Shown: positions 1-6,397, numbered from the stretch's first letter. The stretch is DNA of 6,421 nt from an uncultured Ventosimonas sp. (GCA_945283395.1 CALYQH010000078.1:1-6421); one strand, 5' to 3'. Program-made: numbers and translations. Notes: generated by a model from the letters alone, not told the origin.

Positions 1-1
1 C

Positions 2-490
2 GATTCTTTAAAAGATACTATTGAATCTGATGAGGCAGAGCAGATGACAATAGAGGAGGCCATTTCTCGCTTAGTGCTTAGAGATATGCTAGATAGACAA
101 GCAGAAGAAAAAGAGCATAATGCCGTACAATTGATGACTTTACATGCTTCTAAAGGGTTAGAGTTTCCCTTTGTATTTTTAATGGGTATGGAAGAAGAAT
201 TATTACCTCATAGATCAAGTATAGAAACAGATAATATTGAAGAAGAAAGGCGTTTGGCTTATGTTGGGGTAACTCGTGCTAAACAATATCTTACCTTAAC
301 TTATGCTGCTAAACGTAGACAATATGGTGAAGTGATAGACTGCTTACCAAGCCGCTTTTTAAGTGAGCTGCCAGCACAAGAGCTCAGATTTGAGGGGTTA
401 AATACCCCTATAGAGCAAAAGACCGAGGCAGGTAATGCGGCCATTTCAGATATTAGAGCCTTGTTAAAGAAGAAGAAAGCTGATGAATAA
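2..490 (+). CDS. rep: ATP-dependent DNA helicase Rep, C-terminal part (5' end outside window)
   Basis: Partial gene: the frame is open from the first bases of the window, so the ATG at 44 is an internal methionine. About 162 codons of the C-terminus remain. Visible are UvrD/Rep superfamily 1 helicase motif V (LMTLHASKGLEF, about 128-166) and motif VI (EERRLAYVGVTRAK, about 242-283, with the arginine that contacts ATP). They are followed by the Rep-like stretch ending RRQYG...PSRFLSELP. These blocks match E. coli Rep better than UvrD as I recall them. Rep is a cytoplasmic 3'-5' helicase that removes proteins ahead of replication forks and helps restart them. The basic, lysine-rich tail after the SELP block is not conserved in motif. 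The stop codon overlaps the next gene by 8 nt, suggesting co-transcription and coupled translation. Identification is firm; only the N-terminal ATPase portion is missing. Confidence 0.93.
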   Translation, partial: DSLKDTIESDEAEQMTIEEAISRLVLRDMLDRQAEEKEHNAVQLMTLHASKGLEFPFVFLMGMEEELLPHRSSIETDNIEEERRLAYVGVTRAKQYLTLTYAAKRRQYGEVIDCLPSRFLSELPAQELRFEGLNTPIEQKTEAGNAAISDIRALLKKKKADE

Positions 491-884
491 AATGATCTAT
501 ATAGCAGCTGCCTGTATTACTGACCCTTTGAATAGGTTGTTAGTGGTGCGTAAAAAAGGTACAACCACCTTTATGCAACCAGGTGGCAAAATAGAGCAAG
601 CTGAGCGACCTATTGAAACATTAGTACGCGAGATAAAAGAGGAGTTACAATTAAATATTCCTTTGTCTTTGCCACAGTTTATTGGTAGCTTTGAAGCACC
701 GGCAGCTAATGAACCAGGTTATTTAGTAAAAGCTGAGTTATTTCGCATTGAGCTATCTTTTAGTCCACTATTAACCCCTTCAGCTGAAATAGAAGAGGCA
801 CTTTGGCTAACCTCTGCTGAGATAACTAATATTAAAATAGCACCTTTAATGCACAGCTATGTTATCCCTTTGTGGCAAGCATAA
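483..884 (+). CDS. NUDIX hydrolase
   Basis: A 133-residue protein the size of a single NUDIX domain. The NUDIX box runs from G35 to L57 and fits GX5EX7REUXEEXGU: G35, E41, R49-E50 and E53-E54 are all present, so the metal-binding glutamates are intact. The usual glycine before the last hydrophobic position is Q56. The box follows a beta-strand with VVRKKG and an FMQPGGK turn typical of the family. Members hydrolyse nucleoside diphosphates linked to another group, such as damaged dNTPs, NDP-sugars or dinucleotides; the substrate cannot be read from the sequence. The start overlaps the rep stop by 8 nt, with a purine-rich stretch just upstream serving as a weak ribosome binding site. Met4 (ATG at 492) is an alternative start just past the overlap. 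A T-run follows the stop, but no convincing hairpin precedes it. Confidence 0.88.
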   Translation: MNKMIYIAAACITDPLNRLLVVRKKGTTTFMQPGGKIEQAERPIETLVREIKEELQLNIPLSLPQFIGSFEAPAANEPGYLVKAELFRIELSFSPLLTPSAEIEEALWLTSAEITNIKIAPLMHSYVIPLWQA

Positions 885-936
885 TTTTTTCTTGATTAGT
901 CCTATTAAACTTGTTAAAGACAAAGCTGCTAGGCTG

Positions 937-1449
937 TTAATTGGGCTCTAATAAGGTAGTAGCTGATTCAGTGAGTTTTCGTAGGTTGAGCGACGGACAG
1001 TGCGCAAGCAATGAAGTAATAGTTCGTCCATTTGGTAGAATTAAATCGGGAGCTATTTCAGCAAGGGGTATCAGCACAAAACTTCGTTGTTCCATTTGCG
1101 AGTGGGGTACGGTTAGTCTAGGCGTATTTATTTGCTGGTTTCCATAAAGAATGATATCTAAATCTAGTGTTCTAGCCCCCCAGTGCTGCGTTCTTTGCCG
1201 TCCTTGATTGTGTTCAATCTGTTGTAACAGATCTAATAATGTCTCTGCTGCTAATTGGCTACTAATGCTAACAATGGCATTGGTATAGCGCGGTTGGCCC
1301 GCCAATAATGAATCACTAGTATAGAGTGATGAAGTTTTAACTAAAGTGGTTTGAGGTAATTTAGACAAAGCCAAAATAGCTTGTTTAATTTGCCCAACAG
1401 GATTTTGTAGGTTACTACCTAACCCAATGTATACAGTTATTTCATTCAT
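937..1449 (-). CDS. folK: 2-amino-4-hydroxy-6-hydroxymethyldihydropteridine diphosphokinase (HPPK)
   Basis: HPPK transfers pyrophosphate from ATP to 6-hydroxymethyl-7,8-dihydropterin, the step before dihydropteroate synthase in folate synthesis (cytoplasmic). The 170-residue product opens with the family's YIGLGSN strand (residues 7-13). It carries the signature HWGARTLDLDIILYG (89-103), including the Mg-binding aspartates D96 and D98, and then the RLTVPHSQMEQRSFVLIPLAEIAP block. E. coli FolK is 159 residues, so the length fits. The open frame continues upstream to 1527, but the extra 26 residues lie inside pcnB and precede the first conserved strand, so I chose the ATG at 1449. That start overlaps the pcnB stop by 8 nt (ATGAATGA), implying translational coupling. 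The pcnB-folK order is conserved in enterobacteria and pseudomonads. No panB follows; the next gene downstream is convergent. Confidence 0.94.
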   Translation of the reverse strand: MNEITVYIGLGSNLQNPVGQIKQAILALSKLPQTTLVKTSSLYTSDSLLAGQPRYTNAIVSISSQLAAETLLDLLQQIEHNQGRQRTQHWGARTLDLDIILYGNQQINTPRLTVPHSQMEQRSFVLIPLAEIAPDLILPNGRTITSLLAHCPSLNLRKLTESATTLLEPN

Positions 1450-2818
1450 TATTAGGGGTATTATTACTTCTGATAAATTTTGGTTTACCACGTCGGCGTT
1501 GGCGATAATTTTTCTTAGACGTTGCAATTTCTCTAATCATTTTGCGTCGAGAGAGTTCATCAGTTTGTTGATAGTTAGCCCACCAAGCAGCTAATTGTCC
1601 AGTTTGTTCTCCGACAGATTCTCTTAGTAACAGAAAGTCATAACCTGCCCTAAATCTTGGATGATTAAGTAAAATATCTGCTTTGTTAGCTTGCCTACGC
1701 ATTAATTTTACTTGGCACTCCCATATTTCCCGCATGGGAATAGAAAAACGCTTAGGAATGGTAGTGTATTTTGATTGCTGAGCTATGACATCATTAGCGA
1801 TATGTTGTAGTTCTATAATGTTTGGTGGGCTTTCAGTTATAGGCGCAGCCAGTTTACTAAGTAACACAGGCCATAACAAACAAGCATAGAGAAAAGCTGG
1901 ATGGACGGTCTTGCCTGCTGTTAGTCGTTGGTCAGTGTTTAGCAATGCCTGTTTAAGAAAGAGTTGCGTGTAGGGAGATTGTTGTAAAATAGCCGCACTA
2001 TCAGGGAATAATTTAGCAAAGAGATTATATTGGCAGAGTAATTCAAAAGTTTTAAGGGCGTTGTTAGCAAGAAATAATTTTAATACTTCATCAAATAGCC
2101 TAGCCGCTGGAATATCGGCTAATAATTGAGCTTGCTCATAAATTTGTGCTGCTGTTTCGGCCTCTATAGTAAAGTTGAGTTTGGCCGCAAAACGCACTGC
2201 TCTAAGCATTCGAACAGGGTCTTCTTGATAGCGTTTTTGCGGGTTACCTATCAGTTTGATGAGCTTACTATTGATATCTTCTATACCGTCAACATAGTCA
2301 ATAAGTTGTTTTTGATTAGGATTATAATAAAGGGCGTTAATAGTAAAATCACGCCGATAAGCATCCTCACTTAAAGTCCCAAAGACATTGTCACGCAGAA
2401 TTCTGCCGCTAGCATGTTGAGCGTGTTCAGCTGTATTGGGGGAGGTATGAGCCCCTCTAAAGGTGGCTACTTCGATCGTTTCTTTACCCCAAAAAACATG
2501 TACAAGTTTAAAGCGGCGACCAATAATGCGCGAGTTACGAAAAAGTTTTTTAATTTGTTCAGGCGTAGCACTAGTAGCTACATCGAAATCTTTAGGAGGT
2601 ATGCCTAGTAATAGATCTCTAATACAACCACCTACTAAGTATGCTTCAAACCCTGCTTTCTGAAGTTTCGTAACGATTTCTAATGCATGGCTGTTAATAT
2701 GCTCTTGCGCTAACTGCAAAGCAGTATTTATAGGTGCAGCAGTAGACGTTACTTGGTTTTTGTTGAATTGATTGTTTTTCAGTAGATTGTCTACTTTTTT
2801 AAAAAATTTCTTTAACAT
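1442..2818 (-). CDS. pcnB: poly(A) polymerase I
   Basis: A 458-residue class II nucleotidyltransferase (tRNA nucleotidyltransferase/poly(A) polymerase superfamily). It adds 3' poly(A) tails that mark RNAs for degradation and affect plasmid copy number through antisense RNA turnover. Visible features are LVGGCIRDLLLG (61-72), the catalytic metal-binding KDFDV (D77 and D79), and TPEQIKKLFRN...GRRFKLVHV (85-108). These are followed by IEVATFRG (115-122), RRDFTINALYY (155-165), and RYQEDPVRMLRAVRFAAKL (196-214) of the RNA-binding domain. The arginine/lysine-rich tail near residues 434-450 matches the basic C-terminus of E. coli PcnB (about 465 residues), which helps separate it from CCA-adding enzymes. 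The ATG at 2818 leaves a 60-residue N-terminal leader before the core, similar to E. coli. No clear Shine-Dalgarno sequence precedes it. Codons 3-8 contain adjoining A/T runs. It is first of a pair with folK. Confidence 0.95.
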   Translation of the reverse strand: MLKKFFKKVDNLLKNNQFNKNQVTSTAAPINTALQLAQEHINSHALEIVTKLQKAGFEAYLVGGCIRDLLLGIPPKDFDVATSATPEQIKKLFRNSRIIGRRFKLVHVFWGKETIEVATFRGAHTSPNTAEHAQHASGRILRDNVFGTLSEDAYRRDFTINALYYNPNQKQLIDYVDGIEDINSKLIKLIGNPQKRYQEDPVRMLRAVRFAAKLNFTIEAETAAQIYEQAQLLADIPAARLFDEVLKLFLANNALKTFELLCQYNLFAKLFPDSAAILQQSPYTQLFLKQALLNTDQRLTAGKTVHPAFLYACLLWPVLLSKLAAPITESPPNIIELQHIANDVIAQQSKYTTIPKRFSIPMREIWECQVKLMRRQANKADILLNHPRFRAGYDFLLLRESVGEQTGQLAAWWANYQQTDELSRRKMIREIATSKKNYRQRRRGKPKFIRSNNTPNNE

Positions 2819-3119
2819 GGGTATAAGAGGTTAACAGATAATATCATAAAATGGTATGACCATAAGTAAGCTTGTTTTGATCAAAATTAGCAGGTAATAC
2901 AGGTAAACTACGAATAGTTGGTAAAATAATAGTGTCTAATTAAGTAAAATTTGCTTGCGATCAACAACATTGATTTTATTACAAACAAATTATTAGCAAA
3001 TTTGTGAATTTAAGTAATAATTATATCAATTTAGTGTGTAAATATATATCATTTTGCGATAAGCTATGCGTAATCTTGATTATTTGAACAAAATACTAAG
3101 ATAAAGTTGGTAGAGGTTT
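2819..3119. other. AT-rich intergenic region between divergent pcnB and ODP-like gene
   Basis: About 300 bases with no supported gene. It holds the upstream region of pcnB (minus strand). There TATGAT (2848-2843) and TATTAT (2843-2838) could act as -10 elements, but neither has a convincing -35. It also contains a perfect 12-bp palindrome TTTTGATCAAAA (2875-2886), an ATCAA-N5-TTGAT dyad (2960-2974), and a 7-7-7 inverted repeat (2985-3005). On the minus strand a short frame without a start codon (2939-2844) is discussed as a finding. No tRNA or recognisable structured RNA was seen. Confidence 0.6.
2985..3005. repeat. 7-bp perfect inverted repeat, possible operator
   Basis: ACAAATT and AATTTGT are exact reverse complements separated by 7 nt, forming a 21-bp dyad about 115 bases upstream of the predicted promoter of the ODP-like gene. 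The spacing of arms is compatible with a dimeric regulator. The region is very AT-rich, so a chance match is likely enough that only the dyad itself is certain; no regulator family is assigned. Confidence 0.3.
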
Positions 3120-3149
3120 TTGATATATTAACCTTATGGCCTGTATAAT
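3120..3149 (+). promoter_or_regulatory. sigma70-type promoter for the ODP-like gene
   Basis: TTGATA (3120-3125, five of six matches to the -35 consensus), an 18-nt spacer, and a perfect TATAAT (3144-3149). Transcription would start near 3156, giving a leader of about 55 nt before the ATG at 3211. It is the best promoter match in the window and indicates that the downstream gene has its own transcription unit. Confidence 0.65.
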
Positions 3150-3198
3150 ATTTCTATTTAGAAAATTATGGTAAGTGATTAGAAATTATAATATTTTT

Positions 3199-3204
3199 AG
3201 AGGG
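3199..3204 (+). promoter_or_regulatory. ribosome binding site that sets the ODP-like start
   Basis: AGAGGG lies 6 nt upstream of the ATG at 3211. It favours this start over the in-frame GTG at 3175, which would add 12 unconserved-looking residues and has no purine-rich element at a suitable distance. Confidence 0.7.
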
Positions 3205-3210
3205 ATTCAA

Positions 3211-4002
3211 ATGCGACGCGATCCGATAGTTTTGTTTGACAATGGCACTCATAAGTGTGTCTCTTTTGATAACCTAGTTACTGGTGGTGGAGTTCAATCT
3301 AATCAATTTGTGATTGTAAATGGTGACCAGGCAATTCTTCTTGATCCGGGTGGAGATTTGACTTATACCACTTTGACTTTAGAGATTGCTAAGCACTTAG
3401 CGCTTAAAGACTTAACTTATGTATTTGCCTCTCATCAAGACCCTGATATTGTTGCGTCACTAGATAAATGGTTGTTGCATACTAATGCTAGAGTGGTATG
3501 TTCTAAACTGTGGGCTCGTTTTTTACCTCATTTAGTGGCTAATTATCTTTCTAATAATCATGGTATTAATACCTATGAACGTATTATTCAATTACCTGAT
3601 GCTGGAGGGGTAATTCCTTTAGGTAATAGTAAGTTGCTAGCTATCCCCGCACATTTCCTTCATTCTGAAGGTAATTTCCAGATTTATGATCCTATTAGTA
3701 AAATCCTATTTTCTGGTGATTTGGGGGCTTCAATAGTAGATGATGGTAGTGCTGTTAAAGATTTTGATGAGCATGTACCTAACATGATAGGGTTCCATCA
3801 GCGCTATATGATTAGCAATAAGGTGAGTCGTTTCTGGGCCAATATGGTTAGGGGGTTAGATATGAGTATGATGGTTCCCCAACATGGTCGGCATTTCGAA
3901 GGTAAGGAAATGATTAATAAATTTATTGATTGGTTTGAAAATTTAGAGTGCGGCGTTGATTTATTGACCCAACAAAATTATGTATTACCTAAAGTTGTGT
4001 AA
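3211..4002 (+). CDS. MBL-fold oxygen-binding di-iron (ODP-like) protein
   Basis: A 263-residue cytoplasmic protein (no signal or membrane segment) with the metallo-beta-lactamase fold of flavodiiron proteins but no flavodoxin domain. Early strands lead to ILLDPGG (42-48). In place of the hydrolase HxHxDH there is H75-x-D77-x-D79 followed by Ile80 (motif SHQDPDI). Further probable ligands are H151 (in HFLHSEGNF, 148-156), D170 (SGDLGAS) and H225 (PQHGRHF). In flavodiiron proteins the corresponding positions bind a di-iron site. The missing His after the second Asp argues against ordinary zinc hydrolase activity. It resembles the ODP family, of which the Treponema denticola member is described as an iron/O2 sensor feeding chemotaxis. 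Related proteins often sit next to signalling proteins; none is adjacent here. It is monocistronic, with its own promoter and a terminator 19 nt after the stop. The fold is firm; the sensing role is inferred. Confidence 0.82.
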   Translation: MRRDPIVLFDNGTHKCVSFDNLVTGGGVQSNQFVIVNGDQAILLDPGGDLTYTTLTLEIAKHLALKDLTYVFASHQDPDIVASLDKWLLHTNARVVCSKLWARFLPHLVANYLSNNHGINTYERIIQLPDAGGVIPLGNSKLLAIPAHFLHSEGNFQIYDPISKILFSGDLGASIVDDGSAVKDFDEHVPNMIGFHQRYMISNKVSRFWANMVRGLDMSMMVPQHGRHFEGKEMINKFIDWFENLECGVDLLTQQNYVLPKVV

Positions 4003-4020
4003 TTAGTTTTGCTCATATTT

Positions 4021-4048
4021 AAAAAAGCTGCTTATAGCAGCTTTTTTT
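4021..4048. terminator. bidirectional intrinsic terminator
   Basis: A perfect 12-bp stem, AAAAAAGCTGCT (4021-4032) pairing with AGCAGCTTTTTT (4036-4047), with a TAT loop. The T-run on the plus strand and the A-run (T-run on the minus strand) allow termination in both directions. It lies between the convergent genes ending at 4002 and 4054. Confidence 0.9.
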
Positions 4049-4053
4049 GATTA

Positions 4054-4803
4054 TTAATGACTATAACGAAAAATAAGCATAAAACCACTGAGCAATAACA
4101 CAATATTAATGATTCTAATGAATTGAGCTTTTGATATTTTCATACTAATTTTTCTACCTATGCTACTACCAATAAAAACAGTAGGCAGTAAGATAAGCAC
4201 TAACTTAAAATAATGAATATTAGAGTAAATGCCGGCAACAGCAAAAATAATAATACGGATCAGAGTACTAAAACCAACTAAGGAGGTTTGAGTAACGCGG
4301 ATGGCCTCTTTAACTTTAAGTCTTCCAGCTAAATAAATAGCATAGATAAATTCACCACTACCAAACAGAGCACTAAAGATACCCCCGATCAAACCAAACG
4401 GGATACAGCTATAACTGTTAAATTGTTGAATAGGGTTGTAGCCCGTTAAGTTATAGATAGCGTAGGCAATAACAAACAGCCCCAGTAGTAGCATTAATAT
4501 TTCTGCTTTGCTGAAAAGGAGTATGGTAGCCCCCACCAAACTGCCTAAAATAATAAGAGGAATGAGTTTTATAAGCTCATTGGACTCTGCATTTTTTTTG
4601 CCATCACGCCAGGTGTTTACTAAGGCTGCCCCACAGTCCAGTAATGCGAGCAAAGGCACAATTTCTTGTAAAGGTAGAAAAAAAGTTAAAAGCGGACTAA
4701 TAATAAGGGCTGAACCAAAGCCCGTCATTCCAAATATGATGTATCCTATTATCATTCCAAACCAAATGATAATAAGGTCCTGCCAAGTCAATAAAGCAAT
4801 CAT
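4054..4803 (-). CDS. sulfite exporter TauE/SafE (TSUP) family membrane permease
   Basis: A 249-residue, very hydrophobic inner-membrane protein with about seven or eight predicted membrane spans, the usual size for the TSUP family. The family's internal duplication is visible as two glycine-rich re-entrant-like motifs: GMTGFGSALIISPLL (25-39) in the N-terminal half, and GGIFSALFGSGEFIYAIYL (140-158) in the C-terminal half. The latter precedes a RVTQTSL segment (169-175) typical of the group. TSUP proteins move sulfite, sulfoacetate, thiosulfate or other small organic anions; the substrate cannot be told here and no sulfur-metabolism gene is nearby. The start is supported by AAGGA 7 nt upstream. 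Only 57 nt separate it from the upstream same-strand gene, with no terminator between, so co-transcription is possible. A weak TTGAAT/TTTAAA pair (4856-4828) could give it its own promoter. The gene ends at the shared terminator. Confidence 0.87.
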   Translation of the reverse strand: MIALLTWQDLIIIWFGMIIGYIIFGMTGFGSALIISPLLTFFLPLQEIVPLLALLDCGAALVNTWRDGKKNAESNELIKLIPLIILGSLVGATILLFSKAEILMLLLGLFVIAYAIYNLTGYNPIQQFNSYSCIPFGLIGGIFSALFGSGEFIYAIYLAGRLKVKEAIRVTQTSLVGFSTLIRIIIFAVAGIYSNIHYFKLVLILLPTVFIGSSIGRKISMKISKAQFIRIINIVLLLSGFMLIFRYSH

Positions 4804-4810
4804 TTGCTTG
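4804..4810 (-). promoter_or_regulatory. spacer adjoining the TSUP permease ribosome binding site
   Basis: Reading the minus strand, AAGGA (about 4815-4811) is followed by these 7 bases and then the ATG at 4803. This is good Shine-Dalgarno spacing and supports the annotated start. Confidence 0.5.
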
Positions 4811-4860
4811 TCCTTTTAGTAGTTTTATTTAAAAAATTAATAAAAAGCTAATTCAAATGA

Positions 4861-6339
4861 TTATAATTTGCAATTGCGCATATTTCTCAATTGTTTTTCT
4901 AGCATTTCTGCATAAGGCTCCATCACTCTCTCTATGCAATAAGTCCCGGCAGGATTAGCTAATGCCCTTACTTTGGCTAAGCTGGCCACTCTACTATCGG
5001 TAGCGATAGATTGAGCCATTAATAATAAATTACGGCTATTATCGGCAAGTGATTTGACCATTTGCACGGTATCGTTATCTATAAGTTCTTTGGGAGTTAA
5101 TCCTAATAAATCTGTGCCTTGAGCTATAGCTATTTGCAGTAGAAGGGTGATATTAGTATCTGCTAATTCTACTTGTAGTTCATGGCTTAAGCCTCGCATC
5201 AGTTCACCACAGCAAATAGCATGCGTAAGGTAAGTTTTTGTGTCATTGCCTCTGCCATGAAAAAGCACTAGGCTGCTACCATCGCTTAGGGTATGTATTT
5301 CCCCTTTATATAATCTAACGGTTTGATCTAAACAGTCTCTATAACGTTGTAGCAAATTAATTAGTCGTTCTTTTGGCAGTAGCCGTAATCTTTCTTGCCC
5401 CCCTAACCGAATAAAAAGAATGGCTGTTTGTACTGGAGCTTGCTCTGTAGTTATTGGCTCAGCATTGTGGGGCATTGGCAAAGAGGTAGCTGTTAGTGAC
5501 GTTTCAGCTTGATTAAAGTTACAGATCTCATCAAAAAAACTTTGATCAAAGTTAGTATCTGTTAATTCATCGCTAGGATTAACCACACTGTCAGTCTCCG
5601 TGGGGAGATCTGAGTCAGCCACCGCGGGTGCCGGTTCAACAAATTGTGCGTAATAGGCTTCTATTTGTTCATTAGTTAATAATTTATGTTGGAGGTCTCG
5701 GGCTAAATCTCCTATCTCATCTTGCTGATCAGTAGCAGGAACTGGCATAACAGGATCTCTTAGCCACTCCCTTAGTTGGATAATAGGCAAGGTCATTTTG
5801 CGACCTAAGCGGAAGGTAAAAATGAGAGCTATTAAAAGAAGAACGCCACCAATAATAACAGCTCGTTCGATACTTATTAACCAAGGTAATTGAACTTGTT
5901 GTCTATTAAGTCTAAGCCTTAATTCCCCTTTAGGCTGATTTTGAATGACAAGAGTCATTTTATACTCATCATCATGGCTGGTACGAGTAAATTGTTTAAG
6001 ACCTGCTCTAAAAAGCTCGACTCCATTATTATCAAAGATAGCTATATCAGCAACTAAAGGATTTTTAGCCAATGACCCTAGAAGAATATTGAGACCTAAT
6101 TTATCATCTATGGCTAATAATTCACTAGCTCTATCAGCCGTTTGGGTTAATAAACTCTGCCCCAAAGCATCGCTTTGTTGTTGCATGGCAAGTTTAAATT
6201 GAACATTAATTAGCCAAGTGTAAACGCCAAAAGCCAACACGAGAAAGAGTAGGCATTGGCTTATCAGGTTAAAAACGATAGAAACCCGTTTTTTAGGTTG
6301 ATGAGAGTTATTGATTGAAGCGATGTTATCAGGTTTCAT
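4861..6339 (-). CDS. YtjB/AhpA-like two-TM HAMP membrane protein with degenerate cyclase-like domain
   Basis: A 492-residue inner-membrane protein. A basic N-terminus is followed by TM1 (about 19-44), a periplasmic domain (45-153, with a LLGSLAKNPLVADIAIFDNNG segment like a small sensor fold), TM2 (154-176) and a HAMP-like segment. HAMP (177-222) shows LPIIQLREWL and the closing DEIGDLA. An acidic linker (about 235-300) leads to a cytoplasmic domain. The N-terminal half resembles E. coli YtjB (Smp, about 214 residues); the longer form resembles pseudomonad AhpA-type proteins. Residues 305-470 follow the layout of class III nucleotide cyclases (AILFIRL, ...KGEIHTLSDGSSLVLF, ...NDTVQMVKSLADNSRNLLL). 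However, the first metal Asp is Arg and the N-x3-R catalytic pair is absent. Cyclase activity is therefore unlikely; function is unknown. The ATG at 6339 is preferred to the upstream TTG at 6363; neither has a strong ribosome binding site. Confidence 0.72.
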   Translation of the reverse strand: MKPDNIASINNSHQPKKRVSIVFNLISQCLLFLVLAFGVYTWLINVQFKLAMQQQSDALGQSLLTQTADRASELLAIDDKLGLNILLGSLAKNPLVADIAIFDNNGVELFRAGLKQFTRTSHDDEYKMTLVIQNQPKGELRLRLNRQQVQLPWLISIERAVIIGGVLLLIALIFTFRLGRKMTLPIIQLREWLRDPVMPVPATDQQDEIGDLARDLQHKLLTNEQIEAYYAQFVEPAPAVADSDLPTETDSVVNPSDELTDTNFDQSFFDEICNFNQAETSLTATSLPMPHNAEPITTEQAPVQTAILFIRLGGQERLRLLPKERLINLLQRYRDCLDQTVRLYKGEIHTLSDGSSLVLFHGRGNDTKTYLTHAICCGELMRGLSHELQVELADTNITLLLQIAIAQGTDLLGLTPKELIDNDTVQMVKSLADNSRNLLLMAQSIATDSRVASLAKVRALANPAGTYCIERVMEPYAEMLEKQLRNMRNCKL

Positions 6340-6348
6340 AAGTTTATG

Positions 6349-6378
6349 CTTATAACTAAGCAATGCTCTTGTTGTGAA
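6349..6378 (-). promoter_or_regulatory. candidate promoter for the HAMP/cyclase-like gene
   Basis: On the minus strand TTCACA (6378-6373), an 18-nt spacer and TATAAG (6354-6349), each five of six matches to consensus. Transcription would begin only a few bases before the ATG at 6339, giving an almost leaderless mRNA. This would exclude the TTG at 6363 as start. TATACT at 6395-6390 is an alternative -10, but its -35 is poor. Confidence 0.3.
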
Positions 6379-6397
6379 AATAATACGCTAGTATAAC
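6369..6397 (+). promoter_or_regulatory. candidate promoter for a divergent gene beyond the right edge
   Basis: TTGTTG (6369-6374), 17-nt spacer, TATAAC (6392-6397) on the plus strand, pointing out of the window. In E. coli ytjB (smp) is divergent from serB, so serB would be the expected gene; its coding sequence is not in view. No other evidence supports the promoter. Confidence 0.35.

Noticed and set aside
885..936. Terminator between the convergent NUDIX and folK genes
   Set aside because: There is a T-run after the NUDIX stop but no stable hairpin on either strand.
1450..1527. Longer folK reading frame starting at 1527
   Set aside because: The added 26 residues lie wholly within the pcnB tail and come before the conserved YIGLGSN strand; the ATG at 1449 matches family length and gives a tight coupled overlap.
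2126..2663. Plus-strand open frames opposite pcnB (and similar ones opposite folK, the permease and the HAMP gene)
   Set aside because: They are antisense shadows of well-identified genes, with no domain, ribosome binding site or family resemblance.
2793..2806. A/T homopolymer run at the pcnB start as a programmed frameshift or phase-variable tract
   Set aside because: The tract does not place an X XXY YYZ slippery heptamer in the coding frame, and runs of six are common in DNA this AT-rich.
3076..3089. FNR-like site (TTGAT-N4-) upstream of the ODP-like gene
   Set aside because: The left half-site is perfect, but the right half (TGAAC) does not resemble ATCAA, so it is not a credible FNR box.
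3066..3149. Two 12-codon ORFs (3066-3104 and from 3136) upstream of the ODP-like gene
   Set aside because: Both lie upstream of or across the predicted promoter, have no good ribosome binding site, and are too short to separate from chance.
3175..3210. GTG start at 3175 for the ODP-like gene
   Set aside because: No ribosome binding site precedes it, whereas the ATG at 3211 has AGAGGG at 6-nt spacing.
6340..6363. TTG start at 6363 for the HAMP/cyclase-like gene
   Set aside because: It adds 8 residues from a rare start codon with only a poorly spaced purine stretch. It is not excluded, but the ATG at 6339 is simpler.
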